Source of the DNA: Pseudomonadota bacterium
GTDB lineage: Bacteria; Pseudomonadota; Gammaproteobacteria; Burkholderiales; Rhodocyclaceae
Reading direction: 5' to 3'
Assembly: GCA_018262095.1 (NCBI GenBank)
Contig: JAGTRW010000033.1
Location: forward strand, 31,656-95,655
DNA length: 64,000 nucleotides
Positions within the stretch are counted from its first letter, which is position 1. Every line of letters begins with the position of its first letter. Below the pieces are notes generated by a model. It worked only from the letters and a program-made list of their open reading frames with translations. It was not told where the DNA came from and did no database searches. This document shows positions 29,811-38,422 of this stretch, piece by piece. The translations under genes were made by a program, and so were the position numbers.

Positions 29811-29971
29811 GTTAGCCACAACGAACACAACGATCACGAAGAAAAGACAACTACTTGCAACGTATTGATGAATCACCCAGAAGGCGAGTCACCGAAATCT
29901 CCAAAAAAAGATCTTCGTTGTCCCGCGGGATTTGCTTCGCGGCATGTCCGTTGTGTCGTTGTGGTTCGAAC
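29811..29971. repeat. Intergenic inverted repeat, copy 1
   Basis: Left arm begins GCCACAACGAACACAACG with a period near 9 nt; the right arm ends with its near complement, TGTCGTTGTGGTTCG. Together they would fold into a long hairpin in the phnD-phnC gap. The inner part (CCAGAAGG, then AAAGATCTTCGTTGT, then CGGCATGTC) is shared with copy 2 at 31049-31189. It may act as an mRNA stabiliser or attenuator within the operon. Confidence 0.8.
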
Positions 29972-29996
29972 TGTGGCTTCTGGGACGACCATTCAA

Positions 29997-31013
29997 TTAC
30001 TTCTTCTTGGCGCGCTCGGCGTCGTAACCGGCGCGGCTCAGGCTCTGCCCGGCCGACACCGCGACCTGGCGAACCAGCTCCCAGTCCTTCTTGTAATCAG
30101 CTGGCAGGAAGCGGTCGCCGCCCAAGCCCTTGGCCATTTCCGGCGGAATCTTGTAATCGAAGAAGCAGGCCTTGATCTTCTCGACGAGCTTGGGTTCAAG
30201 GTCGTGCGCATAGGCATACGAATCGGTCGGGAACAGCGCGCTGGTATAGAGCGTGGTGAAGTCGTCAGCCTTGACCACGCCGCGTTCGATCATGTGCTGC
30301 AACACGTCGCTGGCGACCGGCGCGGCGTCGTAGTCGCCCGATTTGACGCCGAGAATCGACTGGTCGTGCTTGCCCGAGTAGACCACCTGGTAATCCTTGT
30401 CGGGGGTCAGCCCGAGCGGCGGGAACAGCGCGCGCGGCGCGAGGTTGCCGGAATTGGACGACGGCGAGGCGTGGGCGATCTTCTTGCCCTTGAGATCGGC
30501 GAGCTTCTTGTACGGGCTGTCCTTGCGAACGATCATCTGCACCGAGACGCCCTCCGGCCCCTTGGCTGTGCCGCGGATCGCGAACGGCACGGCGCCGGCG
30601 ATATTGACCGCGAAGTTGGTCGGCCCGGTTGAAAATGCCGCGAGGTGCAAGCGGCCTGAGCGCATCGCCTCGATCTGCGCCGAATTGGACTGCACCGCGA
30701 AGAACATCGTCTTCTTGCCGACGCACTGCGAGAGGTAACCCATGAACGGCTGGAACAGCTTCTCGTAGACCGACGGGTCCTCGACCGGGGTAAACGCGAA
30801 AACCAGCGTATTGGGGTCGCGAAACTTCTTGGGGTCGGTCGGCGCGTCGGCGACCATGTCCTTGTTGGCGTCGCAATACATCTCGTCGAGTTCGCCGCGG
30901 TAGGGACAGTTATCCTGCGCGACAAGCGCTGTGCTGCCGAGCGCTGCGCCGAGCAGCGCGCAAACGACGACCGATCGCCCGAACGCGCGGGCATTTTTGA
31001 GACTCATCTTCAT
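29997..31013 (-). CDS. phnD: PhnD-type periplasmic binding protein (copy A)
   Basis: Periplasmic ligand-binding protein, 338 aa, for the PhnCE importer. A signal peptide (about 32 residues) is followed by an unusual extension with two Cys residues and a Ca-loop-like DANKDMVAD, then the phosphonate-binding fold: FSTGPTNFAVNIAGAVPFA, KIAHASPSSNSGNLAPRALFPPLG, and SGDYDAAPVASDV. It is closely related to the next gene upstream (31196-32230), so the pair arose by tandem duplication. The start at 31013 has AAAGGGTGAT upstream. Phosphite, phosphate esters or alkylphosphonates are possible ligands; no catabolic C-P lyase genes are in this window. Confidence 0.88.
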   Translation of the reverse strand: MKMSLKNARAFGRSVVVCALLGAALGSTALVAQDNCPYRGELDEMYCDANKDMVADAPTDPKKFRDPNTLVFAFTPVEDPSVYEKLFQPFMGYLSQCVGKKTMFFAVQSNSAQIEAMRSGRLHLAAFSTGPTNFAVNIAGAVPFAIRGTAKGPEGVSVQMIVRKDSPYKKLADLKGKKIAHASPSSNSGNLAPRALFPPLGLTPDKDYQVVYSGKHDQSILGVKSGDYDAAPVASDVLQHMIERGVVKADDFTTLYTSALFPTDSYAYAHDLEPKLVEKIKACFFDYKIPPEMAKGLGGDRFLPADYKKDWELVRQVAVSAGQSLSRAGYDAERAKKK

Positions 31014-31048
31014 TGCATCACCCTTTGTAGATATCCGCGAAAAAATAG

Positions 31049-31189
31049 GTTAACCACAACGATCACGACGAGAAACAATTACCGGCAAGGTGTTGAAGCC
31101 CCCCCAGAAGGTGGGTTACCCCCCAAAGGATCTTCGTTGTGGCCGTCGTCCCCCAAGGGCATTTCCTGCGGGGCATGTCGTTGTGGTCA
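31049..31189. repeat. Intergenic inverted repeat, copy 2
   Basis: Left arm TTAACCACAACGATCACGACG, right arm ending ATGTCGTTGTGGTCAG. It lies between the two phnD genes, at the same place relative to the upstream phnD as copy 1 is to the downstream one. The interior resembles copy 1 (CCAGAAGGTG, GGATCTTCGTTGTGG, GGGGCATGTCG). Confidence 0.8.
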
Positions 31190-31195
31190 GAATAA

Positions 31196-32230
31196 TTAAG
31201 GCTTCTTGGCGCGCGCGGCGTCTTCCTTGGCTTTTTCCTTGGCGTAGCCGGCGCTGCCGTAGCTCTCTCCGGCCGCTTCGCCGACCTGCCTGACGATCGC
31301 CCAGTCCTTGAGGTAGCTGATCGGCGCGAAATGCGTCGCGCCTTCCATTCCCTTCGCCAGTTCGGGGTCGAACCTGTAGTCGTAGACGCACTTGACGATC
31401 TTGTCGCGCAGACCGGGCTCGAGGTCATGGGCATAGGCCAGCGAATTGACCGGGAACTTGGCGCTGGTATAGATGATCCGGAAATCGTCCTCCTTGATCA
31501 CGCCGCGCTTGGCCATCTGATGAAAGATGTCGGATGCCACCGGCGCGGCGTCGTAGTCGCCGGACAGCACACCCATGATCGACTGGTCGTGTTTGCCCGA
31601 GAACAACACCTGATAATCCTTTTCCGGCGTCACGCCGAGCGCCGGAAAGAGCGCGCGCGGCGCGGCGTTGCCCGACGTCGACGACGGCGACGTATGCGCG
31701 ACCTTCTTGCCCTTGAGATCGGTGATCTTCTGGATCGGACTGTCCTTGCGCGTGATCAGGATCAGGTTGAAACCGTGCGCGCCCTTGTCGTCGGCGCGGA
31801 TCGCGAAGGGAACGGCGCCGGCGACGTTGACCGCGAAATTGGTCGTCCCGGTCGAGAAGAACGCCAGATGCAGGCGGCCCGAGCGCATCGCCTCGATCTG
31901 CGCCGAGTTCGACTGCACCGAGAAGAAAACGGTCTTCTTGCCCGAGCATTGCGCGAGGTATTTGACGAAGGGATCGAAGGCCTTTTCATAGACCGATGGG
32001 TCTTCGAGCGGGGTAAACGAAAAGACCAGCGTTCCCGGATTCTTGAGCTTCTTCGGATCGGTCGGCTGATCGGCGACCAGATCCTTGTTGGCGTCGCAGT
32101 AAGCGGCATCGAGCTCGCCGCGGTTCGGGCAGGCGTCCTGCGCGCTGGCCAGCGGGCCATACGCTGCGGCGGCCAGCAAGGCCGCGCTGAACGCCAGGCG
32201 TACTGGCTTTTTGAATATCCCCCTGGGCAT
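31196..32230 (-). CDS. phnD: PhnD-type periplasmic binding protein (copy B)
   Basis: Second PhnD-type binding protein, 344 aa, first gene of the transporter block. The signal peptide ends near ASAQ; then come the two-Cys extension and the DANKDLVAD loop as in copy A. Core motifs are FFSTGTTNFAVNVAGAVPFA, KVAHTSPSSTSGNAAPRALFPALG and SGDYDAAPVASDI. It ends in a Lys/Ala-rich tail (AKEDAARAKKP). Differences from copy A near the ligand pocket may give a second specificity. The start has AAGGAG 9-10 nt upstream. The gene is divergent from the two-component regulator at 32461. Confidence 0.88.
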   Translation of the reverse strand: MPRGIFKKPVRLAFSAALLAAAAYGPLASAQDACPNRGELDAAYCDANKDLVADQPTDPKKLKNPGTLVFSFTPLEDPSVYEKAFDPFVKYLAQCSGKKTVFFSVQSNSAQIEAMRSGRLHLAFFSTGTTNFAVNVAGAVPFAIRADDKGAHGFNLILITRKDSPIQKITDLKGKKVAHTSPSSTSGNAAPRALFPALGVTPEKDYQVLFSGKHDQSIMGVLSGDYDAAPVASDIFHQMAKRGVIKEDDFRIIYTSAKFPVNSLAYAHDLEPGLRDKIVKCVYDYRFDPELAKGMEGATHFAPISYLKDWAIVRQVGEAAGESYGSAGYAKEKAKEDAARAKKP

Positions 32231-32293
32231 TGCGCAATCTCCTTTTTTATAGCGTGATGAAGACCCGGCAAGGGATTTTCATCCGAGAAACAC

Positions 32294-32317
32294 GTTAGTA
32301 TTCTGAATTCGACTAAC
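32294..32317. promoter_or_regulatory. Dyad between phnD and the divergent response regulator
   Basis: Perfect 6-bp inverted repeat GTTAGT/ACTAAC with a 12-nt spacer that itself contains GAATTC, in the 230-nt divergent region 32231-32460. It is a candidate binding site for the adjacent response regulator or another repressor. No other site in the gap was convincing. Confidence 0.35.
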
Positions 32318-32460
32318 TTCTGCAGCGATTCTAGCGCCCCGGAAAAAATCCTGGCCGAAAAGCCCCCACGAGGCTTGCGCTTGGCTTTCCCTTGGCTTTC
32401 AGATCGCTTTCAACCGTCGTCTGCTGAACGTCGATGCGCATTGATTGCAAGTGGCCTGCC

Positions 32461-33153
32461 ATGAAAATTCTGGTTGTTGAAGATGATCCCGACATGTCGA
32501 GGGCGCTGTCGCGCGCGCTGGAAAAGCGCGGCTATGCGGTGAGCGCCAGTTTCGATGGTCTGCACGCGTTCCAGCTGATCCGGCAGCGAGCGCACGACCT
32601 GATCATCCTCGATTTGAACATCCCCGGCGAAGACGGTCTGCACCTGCTGCAACGCATGCGCAGCGGCGGCATCGAAACGCCGGTGCTGGTGCTGACGGCG
32701 CGCTCGTCGGTCGGCGACCGCATCGCCGGACTCAACGCCGGCGGCGACGACTACCTCTCCAAGCCGTTTGACCTCGACGAACTCGACGCCCGCATCCGGG
32801 CGCTCACCAGGCGCGCGCGCGGTCACGAAGACAAGATCATGAAATGCGGCACGCTGCGCCACGAGCGCGATTCGGGGGCTTTCTACCACGGCGACGAGCC
32901 GCTCGAACTGACGCCGCGCGAACAGGCCATGCTCGGCGCGCTGATCGCCAAGCCCGGCCATGCGGTGACCAAGGAACGCTTGTTCCGGATTGTCTTTTGT
33001 GAAGAAGACCCGGCGCACCTCGAAGCCATCGAGGTCGTCGCGCACCGGCTCAGAAAAAAGCTCATCGGCACCGGCAGTTCGTTGATGACGCTGCGCGGCC
33101 TCGGCTATCTGCTGCGCGAGGACAAGCCTGCGCCGGCAGGAAGCGAGGGCTAG
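32461..33153 (+). CDS. TctD-like OmpR-family response regulator
   Basis: DNA-binding regulator, 230 aa. The receiver domain has Asp8-Asp9, phospho-acceptor Asp51 (ILDLNIP) and the Lys in SKPF; the C-terminal winged helix begins near residue 130 (LELTPREQAML) and ends LRGLGYLL. The frame is open from 32434, but the conserved start is the ATG at 32461. The kinase gene follows after 3 nt. Divergence from the phnD genes suggests it may control their transcription, as TctDE-type pairs often control a neighbouring transporter. Confidence 0.9.
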   Translation: MKILVVEDDPDMSRALSRALEKRGYAVSASFDGLHAFQLIRQRAHDLIILDLNIPGEDGLHLLQRMRSGGIETPVLVLTARSSVGDRIAGLNAGGDDYLSKPFDLDELDARIRALTRRARGHEDKIMKCGTLRHERDSGAFYHGDEPLELTPREQAMLGALIAKPGHAVTKERLFRIVFCEEDPAHLEAIEVVAHRLRKKLIGTGSSLMTLRGLGYLLREDKPAPAGSEG

Positions 33154-33156
33154 CCG

Positions 33157-34551
33157 GTGCACCGATCGGGCAAGCGCTATTCGGCACGCACTTATGTGCT
33201 GGCCTGGATCATCACGCCGCTCTCGCTGATCATCGCCACCGACACCTACTTTCTGTACCAAGGGGCGTTGCGTTCGGTCGGCACGGCCTACGACCGCACA
33301 CTGCTGGCGACCGCCCACGCCGTCGGCGACTCGGTGCGCTACGAGAAGGGCGAGTTTCGCCTGTCGCTGCCGCTCGCCTTGTTCGAGGTTTACGAAGCAG
33401 ACCAGTCGGGACGCTACTTCTATCGCGTCAGCACCGCCGACGGCAAACTGATTTCGGGCGACGAAGACCTGCCCTTTCACCAACGATCGCTGGCCAGAAA
33501 AGCAAGCTACCCGGCACTCGTCCAGTTTTACGAAGACCGCTTTCGCGACAGCCCGGTTCGCGTCGCCGTGCTTCAGCAGCCGGTCATTTCGAGCGACGAT
33601 TCGGGAACCGTCATCATCCAGGTCGCCGAGCCGCTCAAAATCAGACAGGACTCGGCGCAGGAGATCCTGCGCGACACCCTTCTTCGCCAGAGCATCCTGC
33701 TGGTGATCGTCGGTCTGGCGGTGTTCATTTCGGTGAGCCGTGCCTTGAAGCCGCTCGTCCAGTTGCGCGTCGAACTCGATCAGCGTTCGGTCGAAGACCT
33801 GTCGCCGCTGACCTTGCGCCCGACGCTGCGCGAACTGGGAACGGTCGCCGACGCGCTCAACGAACTGATGGGCCGCGTCGGGCGGCTGATCAGCTCCCAG
33901 CAGCGTTTCATCGCCAACGCCGCGCATCAGTTGCGCACGCCGCTGGCGGTGCTCAAGACCCAGTTGCAATCCGGAATTCGCGGCGATGCGCCGGCCGCCG
34001 AGGTGCTCGTCGAGATGGAAGCGACCGTCGAGCGCACCATCAAACTGGCCAACCAGATGCTGCTGCTGGCCAAGATCGAACAGCGCCGAACGCGCGGGCT
34101 TGCCGAAGTCTGTCACGTCGACCGCCTGGCACGCGAGGCGGTGCTTGAGCTTTCGCCGCTGATTGCCGAGAAAGGCCTGGATTTCGAGATCAACGACGGC
34201 GTCGGCCAGATCCGCGGCGATGCCTGGCTGGTCGGCGAACTGATCCGCAATTTGTTGAGCAATGCGATCCAGCACACGCCACCCGGGCAAAAACTGGGAA
34301 TCGAACTTGGCTGCGGCCATGAGCAAGTGACGCTGCGCGTCTGGAACAGCGGCGAGGGGCTCGCGGCAGAGCAACTCGATCAGCTTTTCGAGCCGTTCTC
34401 GAGCAGTTTCTCGAACCGCGGATCGGGCCTCGGATTGGCGATTTCCCGGGAAATCGTCACTTCGCTGGGCGGACAGATTACGCTCTGCAACCGCAGCGAG
34501 AACGGCATCGTCGTCGGCCTCGACGCGCGGGTCGCCTTCGCCGCAGCCTGA
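33157..34551 (+). CDS. TctE-like sensor histidine kinase
   Basis: Membrane sensor kinase, 464 aa, partner of the preceding regulator. Two membrane helices (about residues 12-34 and 180-200) flank a small periplasmic TctE-type sensor domain; then HAMP, the H box with phospho-His257 (NAAHQLRTPLAVL), N box (LLSNAIQHTPPG) and G boxes (NSGEGL, GSGLGLAIS). It starts with GTG at 33157, 3 nt after the regulator stop. TctE relatives sense tricarboxylates or other small organic acids; the ligand here is unknown. Confidence 0.9.
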   Translation: MHRSGKRYSARTYVLAWIITPLSLIIATDTYFLYQGALRSVGTAYDRTLLATAHAVGDSVRYEKGEFRLSLPLALFEVYEADQSGRYFYRVSTADGKLISGDEDLPFHQRSLARKASYPALVQFYEDRFRDSPVRVAVLQQPVISSDDSGTVIIQVAEPLKIRQDSAQEILRDTLLRQSILLVIVGLAVFISVSRALKPLVQLRVELDQRSVEDLSPLTLRPTLRELGTVADALNELMGRVGRLISSQQRFIANAAHQLRTPLAVLKTQLQSGIRGDAPAAEVLVEMEATVERTIKLANQMLLLAKIEQRRTRGLAEVCHVDRLAREAVLELSPLIAEKGLDFEINDGVGQIRGDAWLVGELIRNLLSNAIQHTPPGQKLGIELGCGHEQVTLRVWNSGEGLAAEQLDQLFEPFSSSFSNRGSGLGLAISREIVTSLGGQITLCNRSENGIVVGLDARVAFAAA

Positions 34552-34628
34552 ATCTTCCGAGGCGGTGTTGAACCAACCGCCAGGCTTCGCTCATTGCCAG
34601 CGGATCGACCCATCCGACCGTTCGCGGT

Positions 34629-35393
34629 TCAGCGCCGCAATTCGGCCACGAAGTCGTAAAAATCGCTACGACACCAGGTATGAGTGATCTCGACGGCGCG
34701 GCCATCGGCGCAGTAACCGACCCGGGTGATGAAGAGCAGCGCCTGTCCCAAGGCAATACCGAGCAGTTCAGCGTGCCGCGCATTGGCGTTGGCCGCACGG
34801 ATGTGCTGCAGCGCGCGAACCGGCGCCAAATCACGCTCGGCGAGGTAGGCATAAAGAGAGTCCTGCACCGCCTGCGGGTCCGCCACGATCGTCGTCGGCA
34901 AGGCACTGGCTTCATAGGCCATCGGCGTTTCATCGGCCAGCCGCACGCGCTCAAGCCGCGCCACCCGCGCGCCGGGCGACAGCCCGAGGGCAACCATTTC
35001 TTCGCTCATGGCGGCACTGACCACCCGCCTGATCCAGCGCGAGCGTGGCTCAAACCCGCGCTGTTTGAGTTCCTCGGTAAAACTGGTCAGCCGCGTCAGC
35101 GGCTGCTCGAGCATCGGGGCGATGTAGTTGCCCGAGCCGTGACGGCGAACGATCAGCCCCTCGCCCTCCAGCGCGCCAATGGCCTTGCGCGCGGTCACCC
35201 GCGAGATGCCCAGTTTTTCGGCCAGCACGCGCTCCGAAGGCAGCGCTTCGTCGACGCTGAATCGGCGCTCGCGGATCAGCCGCGCCAGCGCGTTACGAAC
35301 CTGCAGGTAAAGGTGCGGCGACGCCCCCGGGTCGAGACTGATCGCGGCGAGCAGTGAGTCGGTGGTGAGAGGGTCGGCAGCGCTGCCCGTCAT
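34629..35393 (-). CDS. nagR: GntR/HutC-family repressor of the N-acetylglucosamine genes
   Basis: Transcriptional regulator, 254 aa. The N-terminal GntR winged helix (about residues 20-90) has PSERVLAEKLGISRVTARKAI and LIVRRHGSGNYI; the C-terminal UTRA ligand domain (about 110-245) is like that of NagR/DasR/YvoA, which bind GlcN-6-P or GlcNAc-6-P. It is the last gene of the nagE operon, which suggests autoregulation. Likely operators are the two sites between nagE and nagA. The name is assigned from family and neighbourhood. Confidence 0.85.
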   Translation of the reverse strand: MTGSAADPLTTDSLLAAISLDPGASPHLYLQVRNALARLIRERRFSVDEALPSERVLAEKLGISRVTARKAIGALEGEGLIVRRHGSGNYIAPMLEQPLTRLTSFTEELKQRGFEPRSRWIRRVVSAAMSEEMVALGLSPGARVARLERVRLADETPMAYEASALPTTIVADPQAVQDSLYAYLAERDLAPVRALQHIRAANANARHAELLGIALGQALLFITRVGYCADGRAVEITHTWCRSDFYDFVAELRR

Positions 35394-35424
35394 GAGCTTG
35401 ATCCTTGACTTGCGCAGCAGGCCA

Positions 35425-36525
35425 CTAGCGCTCGATCAGCGGCGCCGAGCGGTAGCTCCACATCCCGTAGGTACGCAGCGCGTCGCGGTAGATTCCGAGC
35501 AGCTCCTTGTCGCCGACCTTGGCCAGTTCGGCCAGCGGTTTGTCGGGGTAGCTAACGCTGGTGAAACGGATATTGGCCGGCCCGGACTGCCAGCACGCGA
35601 TTTCGAGCATCGCCTGACCGCGGCGCACGTGGCTCGCCGAACTCACCAGGATGGCGTTGTCGATACGGTGACGGGCCAGCGCATAGGCGCTGTAGAGCGC
35701 GTTATCAACCGTGCTGGTGGCGTAATTTTCCTCGATGATGCGCTCCCGGCTGACGCCGTGCTGAACCAGCCAGTCGGCCATCAGTTTGCCTTCGGTCTGG
35801 TGGTTTTGCGGAACGCCACCGGTGACGACGATCAATGCCGCGGGGTCGGCCTTGGCCAGCGCCAGGGTGGTGTCAAGGCGGCCGATCAGGATATCGTGCA
35901 TGCTGCCGTCGGGATTGAGCGCGTAGCCCAGCGTGACGATCGCTCGACGGCCTTTGGCCGGCGCCGTAATCTGCGTCGTCAGCGGCGTCTGGTTGATGTT
36001 CTCGACGGCTTTGAAAATTCGCTGCAAATCGGCAGCCCGACCGGGATTGAGCTCCTTGACGCGCTTCAGGTGCGTTGCCGCGGCACTGTCGTTTTGCTTG
36101 AAGCGCTGCCATACGGCAAGGTAGGAGAGCACGTCCAGATCGTCGGGCGCCACCGCCAGCGCCTTTTCGAACAAGCTGATGGCCCGGTCGACGTTGCTGT
36201 TGTAGATCTGCGCATTGGCCGCCGAGATCAACAGATCGGTGCGATACGGTTCAAGCTGATAGGCTTCGAGCAGACGATCGGTGACCATTTCCATATTGCT
36301 CGGCATTTTCGCCGTAAACCCGGCGGTGGAGATCCGCGCCGGAGACTTCATCGTCTGCCAGGCGTCGGCCAGAAGCATGTCGACCACCTGGCGTTTGCTG
36401 ACCAGCTGAGCGTAATCCGCCTGCGTCTGCAAGCTATTGACCGGCGCCAGCGCATCGGCAGCGAAACCGCCTGATGAAAAAGCCAGCAGGCTGCTCAGGG
36501 TCAGGGCAATCAATGTTCTGTTCAT
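35425..36525 (-). CDS. Exported TPR plus ElyC/SanA/YdcF (DUF218) protein
   Basis: 366 aa with a signal peptide (cleavage near GGFAAD). Residues about 40-180 form a helical region with TPR-like repeats (ISLFEKALAVAPDDLDVLSYLAVW). The C-terminal domain is DUF218: AIVTLGYAL, VVTGG, then the acidic EENYATSTVDNA and VSSASHVRRG. Related proteins act on cell-envelope precursors or undecaprenyl-linked intermediates. Its place between nagE and nagR suggests a role in recycling amino-sugar wall material, which is inferred. The ATG at 36525 has AGGA 9 nt upstream; the upstream open frame to 36600 is not used. Confidence 0.82.
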   Translation of the reverse strand: MNRTLIALTLSSLLAFSSGGFAADALAPVNSLQTQADYAQLVSKRQVVDMLLADAWQTMKSPARISTAGFTAKMPSNMEMVTDRLLEAYQLEPYRTDLLISAANAQIYNSNVDRAISLFEKALAVAPDDLDVLSYLAVWQRFKQNDSAAATHLKRVKELNPGRAADLQRIFKAVENINQTPLTTQITAPAKGRRAIVTLGYALNPDGSMHDILIGRLDTTLALAKADPAALIVVTGGVPQNHQTEGKLMADWLVQHGVSRERIIEENYATSTVDNALYSAYALARHRIDNAILVSSASHVRRGQAMLEIACWQSGPANIRFTSVSYPDKPLAELAKVGDKELLGIYRDALRTYGMWSYRSAPLIER

Positions 36526-36608
36526 TTCATTTATCCTAAAAAATGAGATCCGGGCAAGACCTTGTTCTTCGCTGCGCGCAGCAGTTGCTCGCGCCGCCAA
36601 CGATCAGC

Positions 36609-38111
36609 CTAATTCCTTGCGCCATCGCTTCCCAGCAATTTTTTCATTTCCGCAGCAAGCAGTTCGGCCTGGGTGCCGACGACGATCTGGACGCTCTGGT
36701 TGTTGAGCCGGATGACGCCGCTGGCCCCGGTGCGCTTGGCGGCGGCTTCATCGACCAGCGCTGAATCCTTGAGCGTCAGGCGCAAGCGACTGATGCACGC
36801 GTCGACGTCGATCACGTTGCTGGCGCCACCGATCAACGCCAGATAAGCCAGCGCAAGACCTTTGCTTTCGCCACCAACGGCCGGCGCAACCGAAGGCACG
36901 GCTTCGCCGACGGGCGTACTGCTCTCGCCGTCTTCGCGGCCCGGTGTCTTGAGGCTCAGCGCCCTGATCACGAAGGAGAAGGAGAAATAGTAGATCGCGA
37001 AGAACACCAGGCCTTGCCCGATCAACAGGTACCAATTGACGGCCAGCGGATTGCGCGCTGACAGCGCCAGATCGACCAGCCCCGCGCTGAAACCGAAGCC
37101 GGCGATCCAGTGCATCTGCGCCGCAACGAAAACCGAGACGCCGGTCAGCAAGGCGTGCAGTAGATAGAGCTGCGGAGCGACGAACATGAACGAGAATTCA
37201 AGCGGCTCGGTGACGCCGGTGAAGAACGAAGCAAAGCTCGCAGCCATCATCAGCGAAGCGACGCGCGCCTTGTTTTCCGGCTTGGCGGCGCGATAAATCG
37301 CCAGCCCAGCGCCGGGCAGACCGAACATCATGATCGGAAAGAATCCGGCCTGGTACATGCCGGTGACTCCGAGCACCGCCTTGCCTTCCGCCAGCGACTT
37401 GGCGCCGCCGAGGAAATTGGGGATGTCGTTGATTCCCGCCACGTCGAACCAGAACACGCTGTTGAGCGCGTGGTGCAGGCCGACCGGAATCAGCAGTCGG
37501 TTGAAGAAGGCATAGATGCCGGCACCGGCCGCCCCCTGACCGACGATGGATTCTCCGAAATGAACGAGCGCGTCATAAACGTACGGCCAGATCGCCATCA
37601 GCGCGAAGGAAACGAAAATCATCACCACTGAGGTGATGATCGGAACCAATCGGCGACCCGAGAAGAAGGCCAGCGCCTTGTTGAGCTCGACCCCGCTGAA
37701 CCGGTTATAGAGTTCGGCGGCAATCACCCCGCACAGAATACCGACGAACTGATTCTCGATCTTCTTGAACGCCACAGGAACCTGTTCGAGAGCAATCCCC
37801 TGGATCTGGGCGACGACATTGGGCTTCAAGAGCGTCGTCAAAACCAGGTAACCGACCAGGCCAGCGAGCGCCGCCGCACCATCCTTGTCCTTCGACATGC
37901 CGTAAGCCACGCCAACCGCGAACAGAATCGCCATTTTGTCGATGATCGCCGCGCCCGCTTGAATCAGGAAAGCGGCGACCGCACTGTCGGCCCCCCATCC
38001 GTTCGGATCAAGCCAGTAGCCGACGCCCATCATGATCGCCGCGGCCGGCAAAACCGCCACCGGCACCATCAAGGCGCGACCGATTTTCTGCATATAACCG
38101 AGAACGCTCAC
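36609..38111 (-). CDS. nagE: PTS N-acetylglucosamine transporter, EIICB
   Basis: Phosphotransferase permease, 500 aa, that imports and phosphorylates GlcNAc. The EIIC domain (residues about 1-370, about ten helices) has LHHALNSVFWFDVAG and FFTGVTEPLEFSF, typical of the glucose/GlcNAc family; a short linker leads to EIIB with the phospho-Cys439 (DACISRLRL). The EIIA domain fused in E. coli NagE is absent, so a separate EIIA must serve it; no PTS general genes are in this window. It starts with GTG at 38111 behind a strong GGGAGGGG. Confidence 0.92.
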   Translation of the reverse strand: MSVLGYMQKIGRALMVPVAVLPAAAIMMGVGYWLDPNGWGADSAVAAFLIQAGAAIIDKMAILFAVGVAYGMSKDKDGAAALAGLVGYLVLTTLLKPNVVAQIQGIALEQVPVAFKKIENQFVGILCGVIAAELYNRFSGVELNKALAFFSGRRLVPIITSVVMIFVSFALMAIWPYVYDALVHFGESIVGQGAAGAGIYAFFNRLLIPVGLHHALNSVFWFDVAGINDIPNFLGGAKSLAEGKAVLGVTGMYQAGFFPIMMFGLPGAGLAIYRAAKPENKARVASLMMAASFASFFTGVTEPLEFSFMFVAPQLYLLHALLTGVSVFVAAQMHWIAGFGFSAGLVDLALSARNPLAVNWYLLIGQGLVFFAIYYFSFSFVIRALSLKTPGREDGESSTPVGEAVPSVAPAVGGESKGLALAYLALIGGASNVIDVDACISRLRLTLKDSALVDEAAAKRTGASGVIRLNNQSVQIVVGTQAELLAAEMKKLLGSDGARN

Positions 38112-38422
38112 TTAGATTCCCCTCCCATAAAAACCAACGAAACGATCTTCAGCAAAACTCGCCAACAAAGAAGCGGCCTGCCCGCCTGGCCGGCAGCTTA
38201 GGAAGAGGCACAGGCAGCGACGTTCAATAAGAAATACCAGTCTAAGACCACTTTTATCAGCCTGTCAACAAGCCGACGTGGAATTCCCTTCCACCCATCA
38301 AATATCCACGAAATAAAGCCCGATCAGGCGACAAACCGGGATCCAGAAGCGCCGGCGCAGTGCGTTGACCCGACGCTAAAGTGGTACTACAGTGGACCAC
38401 GTTAAATCAGGCGACGATCACC
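38112..38422. promoter_or_regulatory. Divergent nagE/nagA promoter region with two operators
   Basis: For nagA I see TTGACC (38365-38370), 17 nt, TACAGT (38388-38393). For nagE on the minus strand I see TTGACA (38263-38268), 18 nt, TAGACT (38239-38244). Each -10 region is covered by a GntR-type site: GTGGTCTTAGACTGGT (minus strand, 38236-38251) and GTGGTACTACAGTGGACCAC (38381-38400). The sites share GTGGT and a downstream TGG, and resemble NagR/DasR operators. Repression by the adjacent GntR protein is therefore likely. Confidence 0.65.
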
